Shown: positions 1 to 8,512 of the stretch, piece by piece
How positions within the stretch are numbered: the stretch's first letter is position 1
How the letters are laid out: each line of letters starts with the position of its first letter
DNA from: an uncultured Mucilaginibacter sp.
Lineage (GTDB): Bacteria; Bacteroidota; Bacteroidia; Sphingobacteriales; Sphingobacteriaceae
Assembly (NCBI GenBank): GCA_903864275.1
Contig: CAIPFE010000040.1
Location: 1-64,000, forward strand
Length of the DNA: 64,000 bases
Direction: 5' to 3'
Position numbers and translations under genes: made by a program
The notes under the pieces: generated by a model
The model's input: only the letters and a program-made list of their open reading frames with translations
Databases searched by the model: none
What the model was told of the DNA's origin: nothing

Positions 1-140
1 AATCAATTTTTATTTAAATTATTTTTATATATATCGTAAACGCGGTAAACGGCGTGCTAACTGTATTTAACAAGTTGTATATTTATATTAAGCATTTTAT
101 TAAATATTTGGATTGAGTACATATAATTGATTTAGTTGTG

Positions 141-172
141 AGGTAGCCGGTGAGTCGGCTACCTTTTTTTTT
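141..172 (+). terminator. Rho-independent terminator of a gene upstream of the window
   Basis: A perfect 9-bp stem (AGGTAGCCG at 141-149 with CGGCTACCT at 156-164) closes a 6-base loop and runs into nine T. It can only serve a plus-strand gene left of the window, and it separates that gene from the lipoprotein gene that follows. The AT-rich bases 1-140 show no gene. Confidence 0.85.
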
Positions 173-196
173 AAACAGGAATTTATTTTGTATTTC

Positions 197-1378
197 ATGC
201 GCGCCATTTTATTTTTTGCCACAGCTTTTGTTTTAACAATAAGCAGCTGCACCACTAAACAATCCAGTTCAACAAGTACTGCCAAAGTTGATTCATCAGT
301 TAGTTCTGCTGATAGCTGGGCATTACTCCCATTTAAAAAGATCGATAGCGTAAACCCCGTTTTGAAACCCGGCGTGGGGAGTTTCATTGATCCTATCTTA
401 AAAACGGCAGTACTTTGGGAAGCCAAGGATGTTTTTAACCCGGCAATTGTAAATCGTGATGGTAAAATATTTATGTTGTACCGCGCCCAGGATAAAACCG
501 GTAAGCCGGCGGGAACATCCAGGATAGGCTTGGCTGTCAGTAATGATGCAACACATTTTTTGACCATGCCAAAGCCTGTATTTTACCCGGATAATGATGC
601 TTATAAAAAGCTGGAATGGGAGGGAGGATGCGAAGATCCGCGCGTTGTGGAAGATAGTTTGGGCACCTATTATATGACTTACACTGCTTATGATGGCACC
701 ACAGCAAGGTTGCTCGTCGCTACGTCGGCTGACCTTATACACTGGGCAAAGCACGGCAGTGTCTTTGCCCACGCTTACAACGGTAAATATGCCCCCAAGT
801 GGAGCAAATCGGGATCGATAGTATCAACTTATATCAACGGGCGGGTTATTGCCACAAAAATTAATGGCAAATATTGGATGTATTGGGGCGATACACAAAT
901 ATGGAGCGCAACATCCGACGATTTGATTGACTGGACGCCGGTTGAAATGAAATCGGGGGAACAGCCTCCAGTAAAGTTACGATCACAAGCCCTCAACATG
1001 CCGCAGTTAAAGGTTGTATTACCAACCCGGCAGGGTAAGTTTGATAGCGACCTTGTTGAATCCGGCCCGCCGGCTATGCTGACAGATAAGGGAATTTTAT
1101 TGATTTACAATAGTCGTAATAATCGATCGTTCGGCGATACCACATTGTCTGATGGGACTTATGCCGCATCGCAGGTATTGTTTGACAAAAATGACCCCAC
1201 AAAAATTTTGAAACGGATGAATACGTATTTCATAAAGCCCGAAAAGCCCTATGAGTTATCGGGCCAGGTAAACCAGGTTTGTTTTGTAGAGGGACTCACC
1301 AGGTTTAAAAATTCGTGGTATTTATATTATGGCACCGCTGATTCAAAAATAGCCGTGGCATTTACGCCGGCGAAATAG
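197..1378 (+). CDS. GH130-like glycosidase/phosphorylase lipoprotein
   Basis: The product is a 393-residue five-bladed beta-propeller glycosidase relative. Members of GH130 act on beta-mannosides, by phosphorolysis or hydrolysis. The N-terminus is a lipoprotein signal ending in TISSC, so the mature protein should be anchored in a membrane facing the periplasm or the outside. The family signature GGCEDPR lies near residue 146, followed by propeller repeats of the type YYMTYTAYDG and YWMYWGDT. I chose ATG 197; an in-frame TTG at 188 would add three residues and sits closer to an AGGA at 177-180. The next gene, in the same direction after 107 bases, also looks glycosidase-like, which suggests a small glycan-use pair. 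No SusC/SusD genes are present in the window. Substrate cannot be told from sequence; a GH43-like assignment is the main alternative. Confidence 0.8.
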   Translation: MRAILFFATAFVLTISSCTTKQSSSTSTAKVDSSVSSADSWALLPFKKIDSVNPVLKPGVGSFIDPILKTAVLWEAKDVFNPAIVNRDGKIFMLYRAQDKTGKPAGTSRIGLAVSNDATHFLTMPKPVFYPDNDAYKKLEWEGGCEDPRVVEDSLGTYYMTYTAYDGTTARLLVATSADLIHWAKHGSVFAHAYNGKYAPKWSKSGSIVSTYINGRVIATKINGKYWMYWGDTQIWSATSDDLIDWTPVEMKSGEQPPVKLRSQALNMPQLKVVLPTRQGKFDSDLVESGPPAMLTDKGILLIYNSRNNRSFGDTTLSDGTYAASQVLFDKNDPTKILKRMNTYFIKPEKPYELSGQVNQVCFVEGLTRFKNSWYLYYGTADSKIAVAFTPAK

Positions 1379-1485
1379 CTTTTCAATGAATTCATGCCCG
1401 GTGACCTGCGAAGTTTTTAAAACTTTGTCGGTTTGAATTGTGATATTTACTGAAATAAAAACCAATTTCGGATATCACTATTATA

Positions 1486-3639
1486 ATGAAGAAGTTTATC
1501 ATTCCGATGATCTCGTTGGCATTAACGGGTCATTTCAGTTTGTATGCCCAGTCCCTCAGGCTACAGGGTAATCTCGGAGAAATGATTGCTGGTCCGACTA
1601 AGCCTGCAGATCGCGAAAAATGGCTTGATTCTTTAAAACAATGGCGGATAGATGAACGGAAAAAGCTGAATTACGATGACAGGGAATATCGCCGGCCCGA
1701 GTTTAACTGGGTTAAAACATCATTTATCTACGCGCAGATGATGGCGCATGAGCGCTATTTTTATGACCCGGTTACAAACAAATATACGGTCGACCGTTAC
1801 CTTAACGACCTTAAAAAGCGTTACGGTGGCCTCGATGCTGTTTTGATATGGCCAACTTATCCGAACATAGGCGTTGATAACCGCAACCAGTTTGACCTGG
1901 TAGCTGATATGCCGGGTGGAAAGGAAGCCGTAAAACAAATGATCAGGGATTTCCACAAAAGGGGTGTGCGGGTTTTCTTCCCGATCATGATATGGGACAA
2001 AGGCACGCGAAAAATAAACGAACACATGGCCAAAGCACTGATGGCCGAAATGAAGGAATTGGGCGCAGATGGTATGAACGGCGATACAATGACCGGTGTA
2101 ACTGAGGACTTCAAGGAAGCGTATACAAAACAGGGTTACCCCGTTGCTTTGCAGCCTGAGGTTAATTTAAGTGACCTGAAAATGGTAGAATGGAACCGAT
2201 TGAGCTGGGGTTACTACTTTCCCGATTGGGGGGCTTTGAGGTTTAACTACTCGCCAGGCGTAAGCCTTTACAAGTGGCTGGAACCCCGTCACCAGGTGGA
2301 TGTTACCGACCGATGGGCGGTTGATAAGACTGATGACCTGCAATATACCTTTTTTAACGGCGTCGGTTACAACGCATGGGAAAATATCTGGGGGATATGG
2401 AACCAGGTGCCTGACAGGTATGCCGAAACGATCCGGAGGATCAGCGCAATTTACAGGCAATTTCCTGACGTTTGGAACAGCCCGGCCTGGGAACCGCATT
2501 TCTCGGTAGTTAAGAATGGGGTATTCGCTACAAAATTTCCCGGTAAGGGCGAAACCGTTTATACCTTGGTAAACAGGGATAGCATCCAAAAAAACGGCCG
2601 ACAGATGGCGCTTCCTTACAAGCCGGGTGTTAAATATTACGATCTGTGGAACGGTGTTGAGCTTAGCCCTAAAAAGGTTAAGGATATGGTGATGCTCAGT
2701 TTTAATATGGAAAGCAGGGGGTATGGAGCGGTACTTGAGCTGGCAGATCAAAAACAGACCGGTGGTTTACCGCCTTTTTTAGCGAAAATACATAAGATGG
2801 CGACCGTGCCTTTAAACAGTCTTTCCGGCACGTCGCAGCCAATTAAACAACATCTTATACCCATTGCCAAAACAAAAACAAGGTCAACAGCGCCTGATGA
2901 CATGATCGCTATTCCTGCCATAGCAAACTATAAGTTTGAAACCAATGGTGTAATGATCGAAGGTGATGATATACCCAACGAGGTAGGTGTTCAATACCCA
3001 TGGGACAGCCATCCGAAGCGGGCGCACAGTAAAACTATGCTGATCGATGCGTTTTATATCGACCGTTACCCGGTTACCAACAAGCAATTCAAGCAATTTA
3101 TGCAGGCCACTAACTATCGGCCAAAAGACAAACATAATTTCTTAAAAGATTGGAAAAACGGCTCTTATCCCGATGGCTGGGGCAATAAACCAGTTACTTG
3201 GGTTTCTTTGGATGATGCCAGGGCTTATGCTGCCTGGGCAGGTAAAAGATTGCCACACGAATGGGAATGGCAGTACGCCGCGCAAGGCAGCGACGGGCGT
3301 TTATATCCCTGGGGCAAAAACCGCGATACCACTATTATACCACCTGCCGACACTACGCGCGCCATGCGGGAGCCCACTGATGTTGACGCTTATCCGAAAG
3401 CGGCGAGTGCGCTTGGCGTAATGGATCTAACCGGTAATGTGTGGCAATGGACGGATGAATATGTAGACGATCACATACGCTCTGCTATTTTAAAGGGTGG
3501 GAGCTATTACCATGCGCAAACTTCGGGCTGGTATTTTCCACAGGCGCAGGAATTAAATAAATACGCGAAATACTTGTTAATGTCGCCGGGGATGGACCGT
3601 GCTGCAACCATCGGGTTCAGGTGCGTGGCGGATCGCTAA
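1486..3639 (+). CDS. Secreted glycosidase-like TIM barrel fused to FGE/SUMF1-fold domain
   Basis: A 717-residue exported protein with a cleavable signal peptide (residues 1-21, ending LYAQ). Residues about 50-400 resemble a glycoside hydrolase barrel: acidic and aromatic patches such as WPTYPNIGVDNRNQFD and MNGDTMTGV at strand ends, then a beta-rich segment. Residues about 480-717 are a formylglycine-generating-enzyme (SUMF1) fold: DAFYIDRYPVTNKQF, PVTWVSLDDARAYAAWAG, RLPHEWEWQYAA, GNVWQWTDEY and GFRCVAD are family landmarks. The stretch that should hold the two active cysteines of true FGE reads LKGGSYYHAQTSGW and has none, so sulfatase activation is unlikely; the domain may bind ligand instead. 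It follows the GH130-like gene and probably acts on the same glycan. The barrel family is not identified with certainty. Confidence 0.75.
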   Translation: MKKFIIPMISLALTGHFSLYAQSLRLQGNLGEMIAGPTKPADREKWLDSLKQWRIDERKKLNYDDREYRRPEFNWVKTSFIYAQMMAHERYFYDPVTNKYTVDRYLNDLKKRYGGLDAVLIWPTYPNIGVDNRNQFDLVADMPGGKEAVKQMIRDFHKRGVRVFFPIMIWDKGTRKINEHMAKALMAEMKELGADGMNGDTMTGVTEDFKEAYTKQGYPVALQPEVNLSDLKMVEWNRLSWGYYFPDWGALRFNYSPGVSLYKWLEPRHQVDVTDRWAVDKTDDLQYTFFNGVGYNAWENIWGIWNQVPDRYAETIRRISAIYRQFPDVWNSPAWEPHFSVVKNGVFATKFPGKGETVYTLVNRDSIQKNGRQMALPYKPGVKYYDLWNGVELSPKKVKDMVMLSFNMESRGYGAVLELADQKQTGGLPPFLAKIHKMATVPLNSLSGTSQPIKQHLIPIAKTKTRSTAPDDMIAIPAIANYKFETNGVMIEGDDIPNEVGVQYPWDSHPKRAHSKTMLIDAFYIDRYPVTNKQFKQFMQATNYRPKDKHNFLKDWKNGSYPDGWGNKPVTWVSLDDARAYAAWAGKRLPHEWEWQYAAQGSDGRLYPWGKNRDTTIIPPADTTRAMREPTDVDAYPKAASALGVMDLTGNVWQWTDEYVDDHIRSAILKGGSYYHAQTSGWYFPQAQELNKYAKYLLMSPGMDRAATIGFRCVADR

Positions 3640-3661
3640 GGAGAGTCGAGAAATCAAGAGC

Positions 3662-3700
3662 CAAGAAGCAAGATAAATTCGTCATGACTCTTGCTTCTTG
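3662..3700. terminator. Hairpin between convergent genes, built from repeat words
   Basis: CAAGAAGCAAG at 3662-3672 pairs perfectly with CTTGCTTCTTG at 3690-3700. Related AAGAGCC and CTCTCC words extend the arms right up to the stop codons of both flanking convergent genes (3639 and 3719). It likely ends transcription from both sides. Related purine words recur elsewhere in the window. Confidence 0.6.
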
Positions 3701-3718
3701 AATTCTTGCCTCTCCTTC

Positions 3719-4822
3719 TTACACGTTAAACCTAAAGTGCATTACATCGCCATCCTGCACGATATAAGTTTTACCTTCTATGCTCAGCTTGCCGTTTTCC
3801 TTTATAGTTGCTTCCGATCCGTTGTATTTTACGAAATCGTCGTATTTTATCACTTCTGCCCGGATAAATCCTTTTTCAAAATCGGTATGGATAACCCCAG
3901 CTGCCTGTGGCGCAGTAAAGCCTTTGGTGATGGTCCAGGCGCGTACTTCTTGTACGCCGGCCGTGAAATAAGTAGCCAGGTTAAGTAATTTGTAGGCCGC
4001 TTTTATCAGTTTATTTACCCCCGATTCAGCTAATCCCAGGTCATCCAGGAACATTTGGCGCTCCTCGTAAGTTTCCAGTTGTGCTATTTCCGATTCTATT
4101 TGTGCAGATATGACCAAAACTTCGGCATTTTCATCTTTCACGGCAGCTTTAACTTTATCAACGTATGCATTACCTGTGTTAACCGAAGCTTCATCGACAT
4201 TACATACATACATCACCGGTTTAGCGGTCAGCAGCCATATATCGGCAATATATTCCTTATCTTCTTCAGCAACCGGGGCCGTACGGGCCGATTTCCCCGC
4301 GAGTATATGGTTCCTGTAAATCGTTAATACATCAAATGCTTTTTTGGCCTCTTTGTCGCCGCCGGTTTTAGCCATTTTCTCGATCTTCGATATCTTTTTT
4401 TCTATCGAATCCAAATCTTTTAGCTGCAGTTCGGTATCAATGATCTCTTTATCACGCACTGGATCTACCGAGCCATCCACATGGATCACGTTATCGTTAT
4501 CAAAACACCGTAAAACATGGATGATCGCATTTGTCGAACGGATGTTCGCCAAAAACTGGTTACCCAGGCCTTCGCCCTTGCTAGCGCCTTTTACCAGGCC
4601 TGCTATGTCAACAATCTCAATAACGTTCGGCACAACGTTTTTGGGCTTCACTATCTCCGTAAGCTTTGTTAAACGCTCATCAGGAACGGTAATTACGCCG
4701 ATGTTTGGCTCTATTGTGCAAAACGGAAAGTTTGCCGCCTGTGCTTTGGCGTTTGATAAGCAATTAAAAAGTGTTGATTTACCCACATTCGGCAAACCTA
4801 CTATACCACATTGTAAACCCAT
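3719..4822 (-). CDS. ychF: Redox-regulated ATPase YchF (Obg family)
   Basis: Full-length 367-residue cytosolic P-loop NTPase of the OBG/YchF group, which prefers ATP and binds ribosomes; roles in translation and stress response are known from other bacteria. Visible are the Walker A motif GLPNVGKS (residues 8-15), the switch region DIAGLVKGASKGEGLGN, the NVDE sequence that replaces the usual NKxD guanine motif and explains ATP use, a central coiled-coil part, and a C-terminal TGS domain (GVIHTDFEKGFIRAEV, then IVQDGDVMHFRFNV). It is a single gene with its own likely promoter at 4909-4916. Its stop codon abuts a repeat-word hairpin shared with the convergent gene on the plus strand. Confidence 0.97.
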   Translation of the reverse strand: MGLQCGIVGLPNVGKSTLFNCLSNAKAQAANFPFCTIEPNIGVITVPDERLTKLTEIVKPKNVVPNVIEIVDIAGLVKGASKGEGLGNQFLANIRSTNAIIHVLRCFDNDNVIHVDGSVDPVRDKEIIDTELQLKDLDSIEKKISKIEKMAKTGGDKEAKKAFDVLTIYRNHILAGKSARTAPVAEEDKEYIADIWLLTAKPVMYVCNVDEASVNTGNAYVDKVKAAVKDENAEVLVISAQIESEIAQLETYEERQMFLDDLGLAESGVNKLIKAAYKLLNLATYFTAGVQEVRAWTITKGFTAPQAAGVIHTDFEKGFIRAEVIKYDDFVKYNGSEATIKENGKLSIEGKTYIVQDGDVMHFRFNV

Positions 4823-4831
4823 TGTTTTTTA

Positions 4832-4857
4832 GTTCACGGTTCATGGTTCATGGTTCA
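4832..4857. repeat. TTCATGGTTCA-type word repeat in the ychF leader
   Basis: Tandem copies of GTTCAYGG lie about ten bases upstream of the ychF start codon. The same word family (GTTCATTAG, GTTCACTGG) carries the coaE stop and the start codons of the exonuclease gene near 13.2 kb and of hldA near 51.6 kb. Confidence 0.5.
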
Positions 4858-4908
4858 TAGCTGATTGCGCTGTCAGCTGTGTTCAACAAAGCATGAACAA
4901 AATTTTCG

Positions 4909-4916
4909 CAAAGATA
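4909..4916 (-). promoter_or_regulatory. Likely -7 box of the ychF promoter
   Basis: Read on the minus strand the sequence is TATCTTTG followed by C, an exact match to the Bacteroidota -7 consensus TAnnTTTG. It lies about 85 bases upstream of the ychF start. A clear TTTG -33 box is not seen at the expected distance, so the call rests on the -7 element. Confidence 0.5.
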
Positions 4917-4995
4917 GCAGAAAAAATTACCCGCGTGATTTGCGGGATCAATTAAATGGCATTGATAACAGTCGTCTGCAAAACCATATAAACAA

Positions 4996-5018
4996 AAAAC
5001 CTGCTCATCGCAGGTTTT
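4996..5018 (-). terminator. Terminator of the DUF3276 gene
   Basis: AAAACCTGC (4996-5004) and GCAGGTTTT (5010-5018) form a perfect 9-bp stem with a 5-base loop. On the minus strand it is followed by a T run, about 30 bases after the stop of the DUF3276 gene. The A/T symmetry means it could also work on the plus strand. Confidence 0.8.
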
Positions 5019-5050
5019 TCCAATTATAATATTAGTTTAGATTGTTAGGT

Positions 5051-5380
5051 TCATATTTCAAACGAAAAGTCTTCGTCGGCTGTTTTGGCAACTTCGGGTG
5101 CCTCGCTATATTCGTAGCGCTTTTCAACAACCTCCTGGTTTGCTTTGATATACTCTATGGTATCTTTCAAACCATCAGCAAATTTTTCAAAATCCTCTTT
5201 GTATAAAAAAATCTTGTGTTTAATAAAAACACCATCTTCCAAACGCTTTTTGCTTTCTGTAATCGTAACGTAATAATCATTCGACCTCGTTGCCTTTACA
5301 TCAAAAAAATAAGTTCTCTTCCCGGCTCTCACCTTCTTTGAAAAAACCTCTTCACGCTCTCTGTTTTCAAAATCTCCCAT
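5051..5380 (-). CDS. PUR-alpha-like DUF3276 nucleic-acid-binding protein
   Basis: A 109-residue protein of the DUF3276 family, nearly universal in Bacteroidota and related in fold to PUR-alpha (single-stranded DNA/RNA binding). The core runs from VFSKKVRAGKRTYFFDVKAT through NDYYVTITESKK to FEKFADGLKDTIEYI, the beta-beta-beta-beta-alpha layout of a PUR repeat. The C-terminal tail is acidic (EAPEVAKTADEDFSFEI). It stands alone, with a strong terminator downstream and about 120 AT-rich bases upstream. The precise cellular role is not known; binding to RNA is an inference from the fold. Confidence 0.92.
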   Translation of the reverse strand: MGDFENREREEVFSKKVRAGKRTYFFDVKATRSNDYYVTITESKKRLEDGVFIKHKIFLYKEDFEKFADGLKDTIEYIKANQEVVEKRYEYSEAPEVAKTADEDFSFEI

Positions 5381-5499
5381 GTTAAATAATTGTAATTAGT
5401 TTTTGGTTGGCATAAATATAAATAAATTTTCAAAGTTCAAGTATTAAATCAAATATAATTATACATTTTATATCTATTATAGCATCACAAACGGAGTTT

Positions 5500-7287
5500 T
5501 CAAACGTTTTCTTCTTCTTCGAGCAGCTGTTTTTCGTACAACTCAAAGTAAATGCCTTTTTTGTCCATCAGGTATTGGTGGGTACCCTGTTCAATAATTT
5601 CGCCATTATCCATCACTAATATCTTATCCGCATTTTTTATGGTTGATATGCGGTGGGAGATAAGTATGCTTGTTTTACCAAGCATATTGCGGCCAAGATT
5701 ATTTAATATTTCCTCTTCCGTTTTGGTATCAACCGCCGAAAGACAATCGTCAAAAATCAGTATCTGCGGCTGCTTAACTATCGCCCTTGCGATAGATACC
5801 CGCTGCTTTTGGCCGCCCGAAAGCGTTATGCCGCGTTCCCCGATCAAAGTCTCAAATCCTTTTTCAAGCTCCATAATATTAGCATATACAGCTGCATCTT
5901 TTGCGGCCTGCTCTACTTTTGGCATATCAAGTGTGTCCGCGCTAAACGCGATATTATTTGCGATTGTATCCGAAAACAGGAACACCTCCTGGGGTACAAA
6001 ACCTATTTGCGACCGGTAGCCTTCGAGATTGACCGATTTAACCGACTGCCCGTCGATCAGCAGGTCGCCGCCTGTGCAATCGTACATACGCATAATTAAA
6101 TTGGCGATGGTTGATTTTCCGGCGCCGGTACGTCCGATAATAGCCACCATTTCGCCGGGCTCCACGGTAAACGATACGTTTTTTAAAGCCTGTATCCCTG
6201 TATCGGGATAAATAAAAGATACGTTATCAAATGTTATCAGACCTTTAATATTTTGCTTCGCGACAACAGGGGATATTATCTCAGGCCGCTGGTGTAAAAA
6301 TTCGTTGATCCTTTTTTGGGAGGCAGCTGCGCGCTGCACCAGCGAGGTTACCCATCCTAACGCGATCACGGGGAAAGTAAGCATATTAAGGTACACAATA
6401 AACTCGGCAATATTGCCCGATGTGATATTCCCCTTCATTACCTCAACACCGCCTATGTAAATAGTAATAACATTGCTTAAGCCAACCAGCAGCAGCATGA
6501 AAGGGTAAAACATGGCCTGTACCCTTGCCAGCGCCATGGAGTGTACTTTGTAAGTTTCGCTCTCCGCGGCAAAGCTTTTTCGTACAAACCCCTCGCGCAC
6601 ATATGATTTGATGACCCTTATACCCGAAAAATTCTCCTGCACAAAACTTGACAAAATGGATAGCCTCTCCTGTATTTTTTCGCTCCGGAAGTTTATAATA
6701 TTATTTACATAATAAATAATTACAGCCAAAATCGTCAAGGGTAAAACAGAACAGATCGCAAGCCTTACGTTAACAGTGAGCATAATGTAAATAACCATAA
6801 TGAACAGCACGACAGTATTGATAGTGTACATTACCCCCGGGCCCAGGTACATGCGTACGCGGGTCACATCTTCGGTTACGCGGTTCATCAGGTCGCCTGT
6901 ATTATGGCGCCGGTAAAAGGCCAGCGACAATTCCTGGTAACGATGATAGATCTCGTTTTTAAGGTCATATTCAATATGTCGTGACATTAATATAATGGTT
7001 TGCCGCATAAAAAATAAAAACAATCCACGGATCAAAGCCAGTACCAATACCAATATACCAAATAGCAAAAGGCTGGAGCCAAATATTTCATAGATCATTA
7101 CCTGCCTTTTAAACCCTGAGAAAAGCTGAAAAGTACTGATGTTTTCGGTCACCAGGTCAAATGCAATACGGATTACCGGCCCCTGTAATACCATAAAAAT
7201 ATTGGAAATGACTACGAACAGCACACCCGGAATAAGCCGCCAGCGATATTTGTAAAAAAATTTATTGAGGTAAGCGAGGTCTTTCAT
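5500..7287 (-). CDS. ABC transporter, fused permease and ATPase (exporter type)
   Basis: A 595-residue half-transporter that should dimerise in the inner membrane and drive export of lipid, peptide or drug-like compounds. Residues about 1-310 hold six membrane helices (ABC type-1 exporter fold); the rest is the nucleotide-binding domain with Walker A GRTGAGKST, Q-loop FVPQEVFLFSD, signature LSGGQKQR, Walker B LIFDDCLSAVD and H-loop SHR. The residue after the Walker B aspartate is Asp rather than the usual catalytic Glu, as in degenerate halves of heterodimeric exporters. I chose ATG 7287 (MKDLAYLNKFF), which matches the family; the longer frame to 7443 runs through repeat sequence. The substrate is unknown. 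Confidence 0.9.
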   Translation of the reverse strand: MKDLAYLNKFFYKYRWRLIPGVLFVVISNIFMVLQGPVIRIAFDLVTENISTFQLFSGFKRQVMIYEIFGSSLLLFGILVLVLALIRGLFLFFMRQTIILMSRHIEYDLKNEIYHRYQELSLAFYRRHNTGDLMNRVTEDVTRVRMYLGPGVMYTINTVVLFIMVIYIMLTVNVRLAICSVLPLTILAVIIYYVNNIINFRSEKIQERLSILSSFVQENFSGIRVIKSYVREGFVRKSFAAESETYKVHSMALARVQAMFYPFMLLLVGLSNVITIYIGGVEVMKGNITSGNIAEFIVYLNMLTFPVIALGWVTSLVQRAAASQKRINEFLHQRPEIISPVVAKQNIKGLITFDNVSFIYPDTGIQALKNVSFTVEPGEMVAIIGRTGAGKSTIANLIMRMYDCTGGDLLIDGQSVKSVNLEGYRSQIGFVPQEVFLFSDTIANNIAFSADTLDMPKVEQAAKDAAVYANIMELEKGFETLIGERGITLSGGQKQRVSIARAIVKQPQILIFDDCLSAVDTKTEEEILNNLGRNMLGKTSILISHRISTIKNADKILVMDNGEIIEQGTHQYLMDKKGIYFELYEKQLLEEEENV

Positions 7288-7294
7288 GTTTGGG

Positions 7295-7360
7295 AGTCCG
7301 GAAGTCCGGATCCCGATAGTCCCGATAGCTATCGGGATCGGGACGGAAGTCCGAAAGACC
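7295..7360. repeat. GTCCGGAAGTCC words around a CCCGATAGCTATCGGG palindrome
   Basis: Copies of AGTCCGGAAGTCC and GGAAGTCCGAAAG flank the perfect 16-bp palindrome CCCGATAGCTATCGGG (7321-7336). The block lies in the leader of the ABC transporter gene. An inverted copy of the word lies at 8471-8503, so the MORN-repeat gene between them is bracketed by inverted repeats. Confidence 0.75.
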
Positions 7361-7367
7361 AAAAGTA
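7360..7367 (-). promoter_or_regulatory. Possible -7 box of the ABC transporter promoter
   Basis: The minus-strand sequence is TACTTTTG, fitting TAnnTTTG. It would give a leader of about 65 bases that contains the palindromic repeat block. No good TTTG box is seen at the -33 position. Confidence 0.35.
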
Positions 7368-7471
7368 CAAAGAAGTGGGTAAGACGGCAAGGGGGATTTC
7401 GAAAGAACAAAAGATTACGCATTGTTTTGGCCCTTCCAAACATTTAAGAATACCAGTTTATCGGGCCATCA

Positions 7472-8428
7472 TTATTCCTTTATTACCGTTATTTTCAAAG
7501 TAGTGCCGTTCGTAATCATATTTGATTTATCTACAAATCTTCCATCAATAACTAACTTATATATCCCCTTGTTCAAAAAAGCATTTGTGATTTTTACAGT
7601 GTTATTATTATTATTATTTATAAAATTTAAATCCTTACAAAGTTTGTCATTTATGGTTAATTTAATTGCAGTTGAGATATATGGTGGATTTGCGAGGTCT
7701 ATGAATAAATCTCTTATGGATTTATATTTACCGTTGTTCGCCAATACTATCACTGAATCCTTGTCTTTTGAATAAATATTACTACTAAATACAAAGCCTT
7801 CACTTCTTGATTTGTCATATCTGTCTAAATAAAATTTATCACCTAAAACGTCATAAGCGTGATAAAACTTTACTTTTTTACCAATAGTGTCATAATAGTA
7901 ATAAAAATCCCCATACGGTTTATCATCGACCCAATTTCTTGTGTATTTTAAATTTCCGTCCTCATAATATGCATATTCTGTTCCATTGACTTTATCGTTT
8001 TTTCGAAATGACCTTTGTTCAATTTGTCCATTTTGATAGTAGGCTATTTTAGGCCCTTCGTATTTTCCATCAACAAAGGACTCCTTGCTCTTAATTTTCC
8101 CACTGTTATAATAATTAAATTCTACGCCTTCAATTTTATTGTTTTTAAAATAAGACATGTCTTTTATAACCCCGTTTGGATAATAGTCAGCTGTCCAGCC
8201 GTCAAATAGTCCGTTTTTTAAATTTGCCTTTTGAGTAATTTTGCCATTTACGTACGTATCAACTTCTCCGTCCAATTTACCGTTGCTATTAAAATGAGCT
8301 ATTACCCCACTCTTGTGAAATATAACAATATAGGTCTTCTTTAAAAACGTAAAATTATAAATTACCAATTTTAAAGCTATGATTAAACTTATAAGTAAGA
8401 CTATAAGTACCTTATATTTTGTTTTCAT
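7472..8428 (-). CDS. MORN-repeat (YwqK-type) exported or membrane-anchored protein
   Basis: A 318-residue protein with one N-terminal hydrophobic segment (VLIVLLISLIIALKLVIYNF), acting as an uncleaved anchor or signal. Residues about 50-210 contain at least seven repeats of the pattern YYxxGxIKxxxxxxxGKxxG, as in the MORN-variant family often named YwqK antitoxin; that name does not prove an antitoxin role. The last 100 residues are unlike the repeats and contain a run of six Asn encoded by an AAT microsatellite (about 7602-7618). The gene is clearly more AT-rich than its neighbours and lies between inverted copies of an interspersed repeat, which suggests it was acquired. ATG 8428 fits the hydrophobic start; another in-frame ATG at 8440 adds four residues. 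Function unknown. Confidence 0.75.
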   Translation of the reverse strand: MKTKYKVLIVLLISLIIALKLVIYNFTFLKKTYIVIFHKSGVIAHFNSNGKLDGEVDTYVNGKITQKANLKNGLFDGWTADYYPNGVIKDMSYFKNNKIEGVEFNYYNSGKIKSKESFVDGKYEGPKIAYYQNGQIEQRSFRKNDKVNGTEYAYYEDGNLKYTRNWVDDKPYGDFYYYYDTIGKKVKFYHAYDVLGDKFYLDRYDKSRSEGFVFSSNIYSKDKDSVIVLANNGKYKSIRDLFIDLANPPYISTAIKLTINDKLCKDLNFINNNNNNTVKITNAFLNKGIYKLVIDGRFVDKSNMITNGTTLKITVIKE

Positions 8429-8470
8429 ATAATAAAACATCTTGCCAACGCAAACTTACAAATCTTTCCA

Positions 8471-8503
8471 TCTTTCGGTCTTCCGGACTTTCCCGACTTT
8501 CCC
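8471..8503. repeat. TCTTCCGGACTTTCC words, inverted partner of 7295-7360
   Basis: Pyrimidine-rich copies of the GTCCGGAAG word family, here in the opposite orientation to the copy upstream of the ABC transporter. They end a few bases before the leucine dehydrogenase promoter. Confidence 0.65.
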
Positions 8504-8512
8504 ACTCAAAAT

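Noticed and set aside
2167-2751. Long minus-strand frame (194 codons) inside the FGE-fusion gene
   Set aside because: It is antisense to a well-supported gene, has no family resemblance and has biased, shadow-like composition.
4344-4832. Plus-strand frame of 162 codons opposite ychF
   Set aside because: It mirrors the ychF reading frame and matches no family; ychF is certain.
7288-7443. N-terminal extension of the ABC transporter to 7443
   Set aside because: The added residues are encoded by interspersed repeat DNA and are not conserved; MKDLAYLNKFF matches the family start.
7472-8428. Antitoxin call for the YwqK-type gene
   Set aside because: The family name derives from a Bacillus gene; no toxin lies next to it, and MORN repeats alone do not show such a role.
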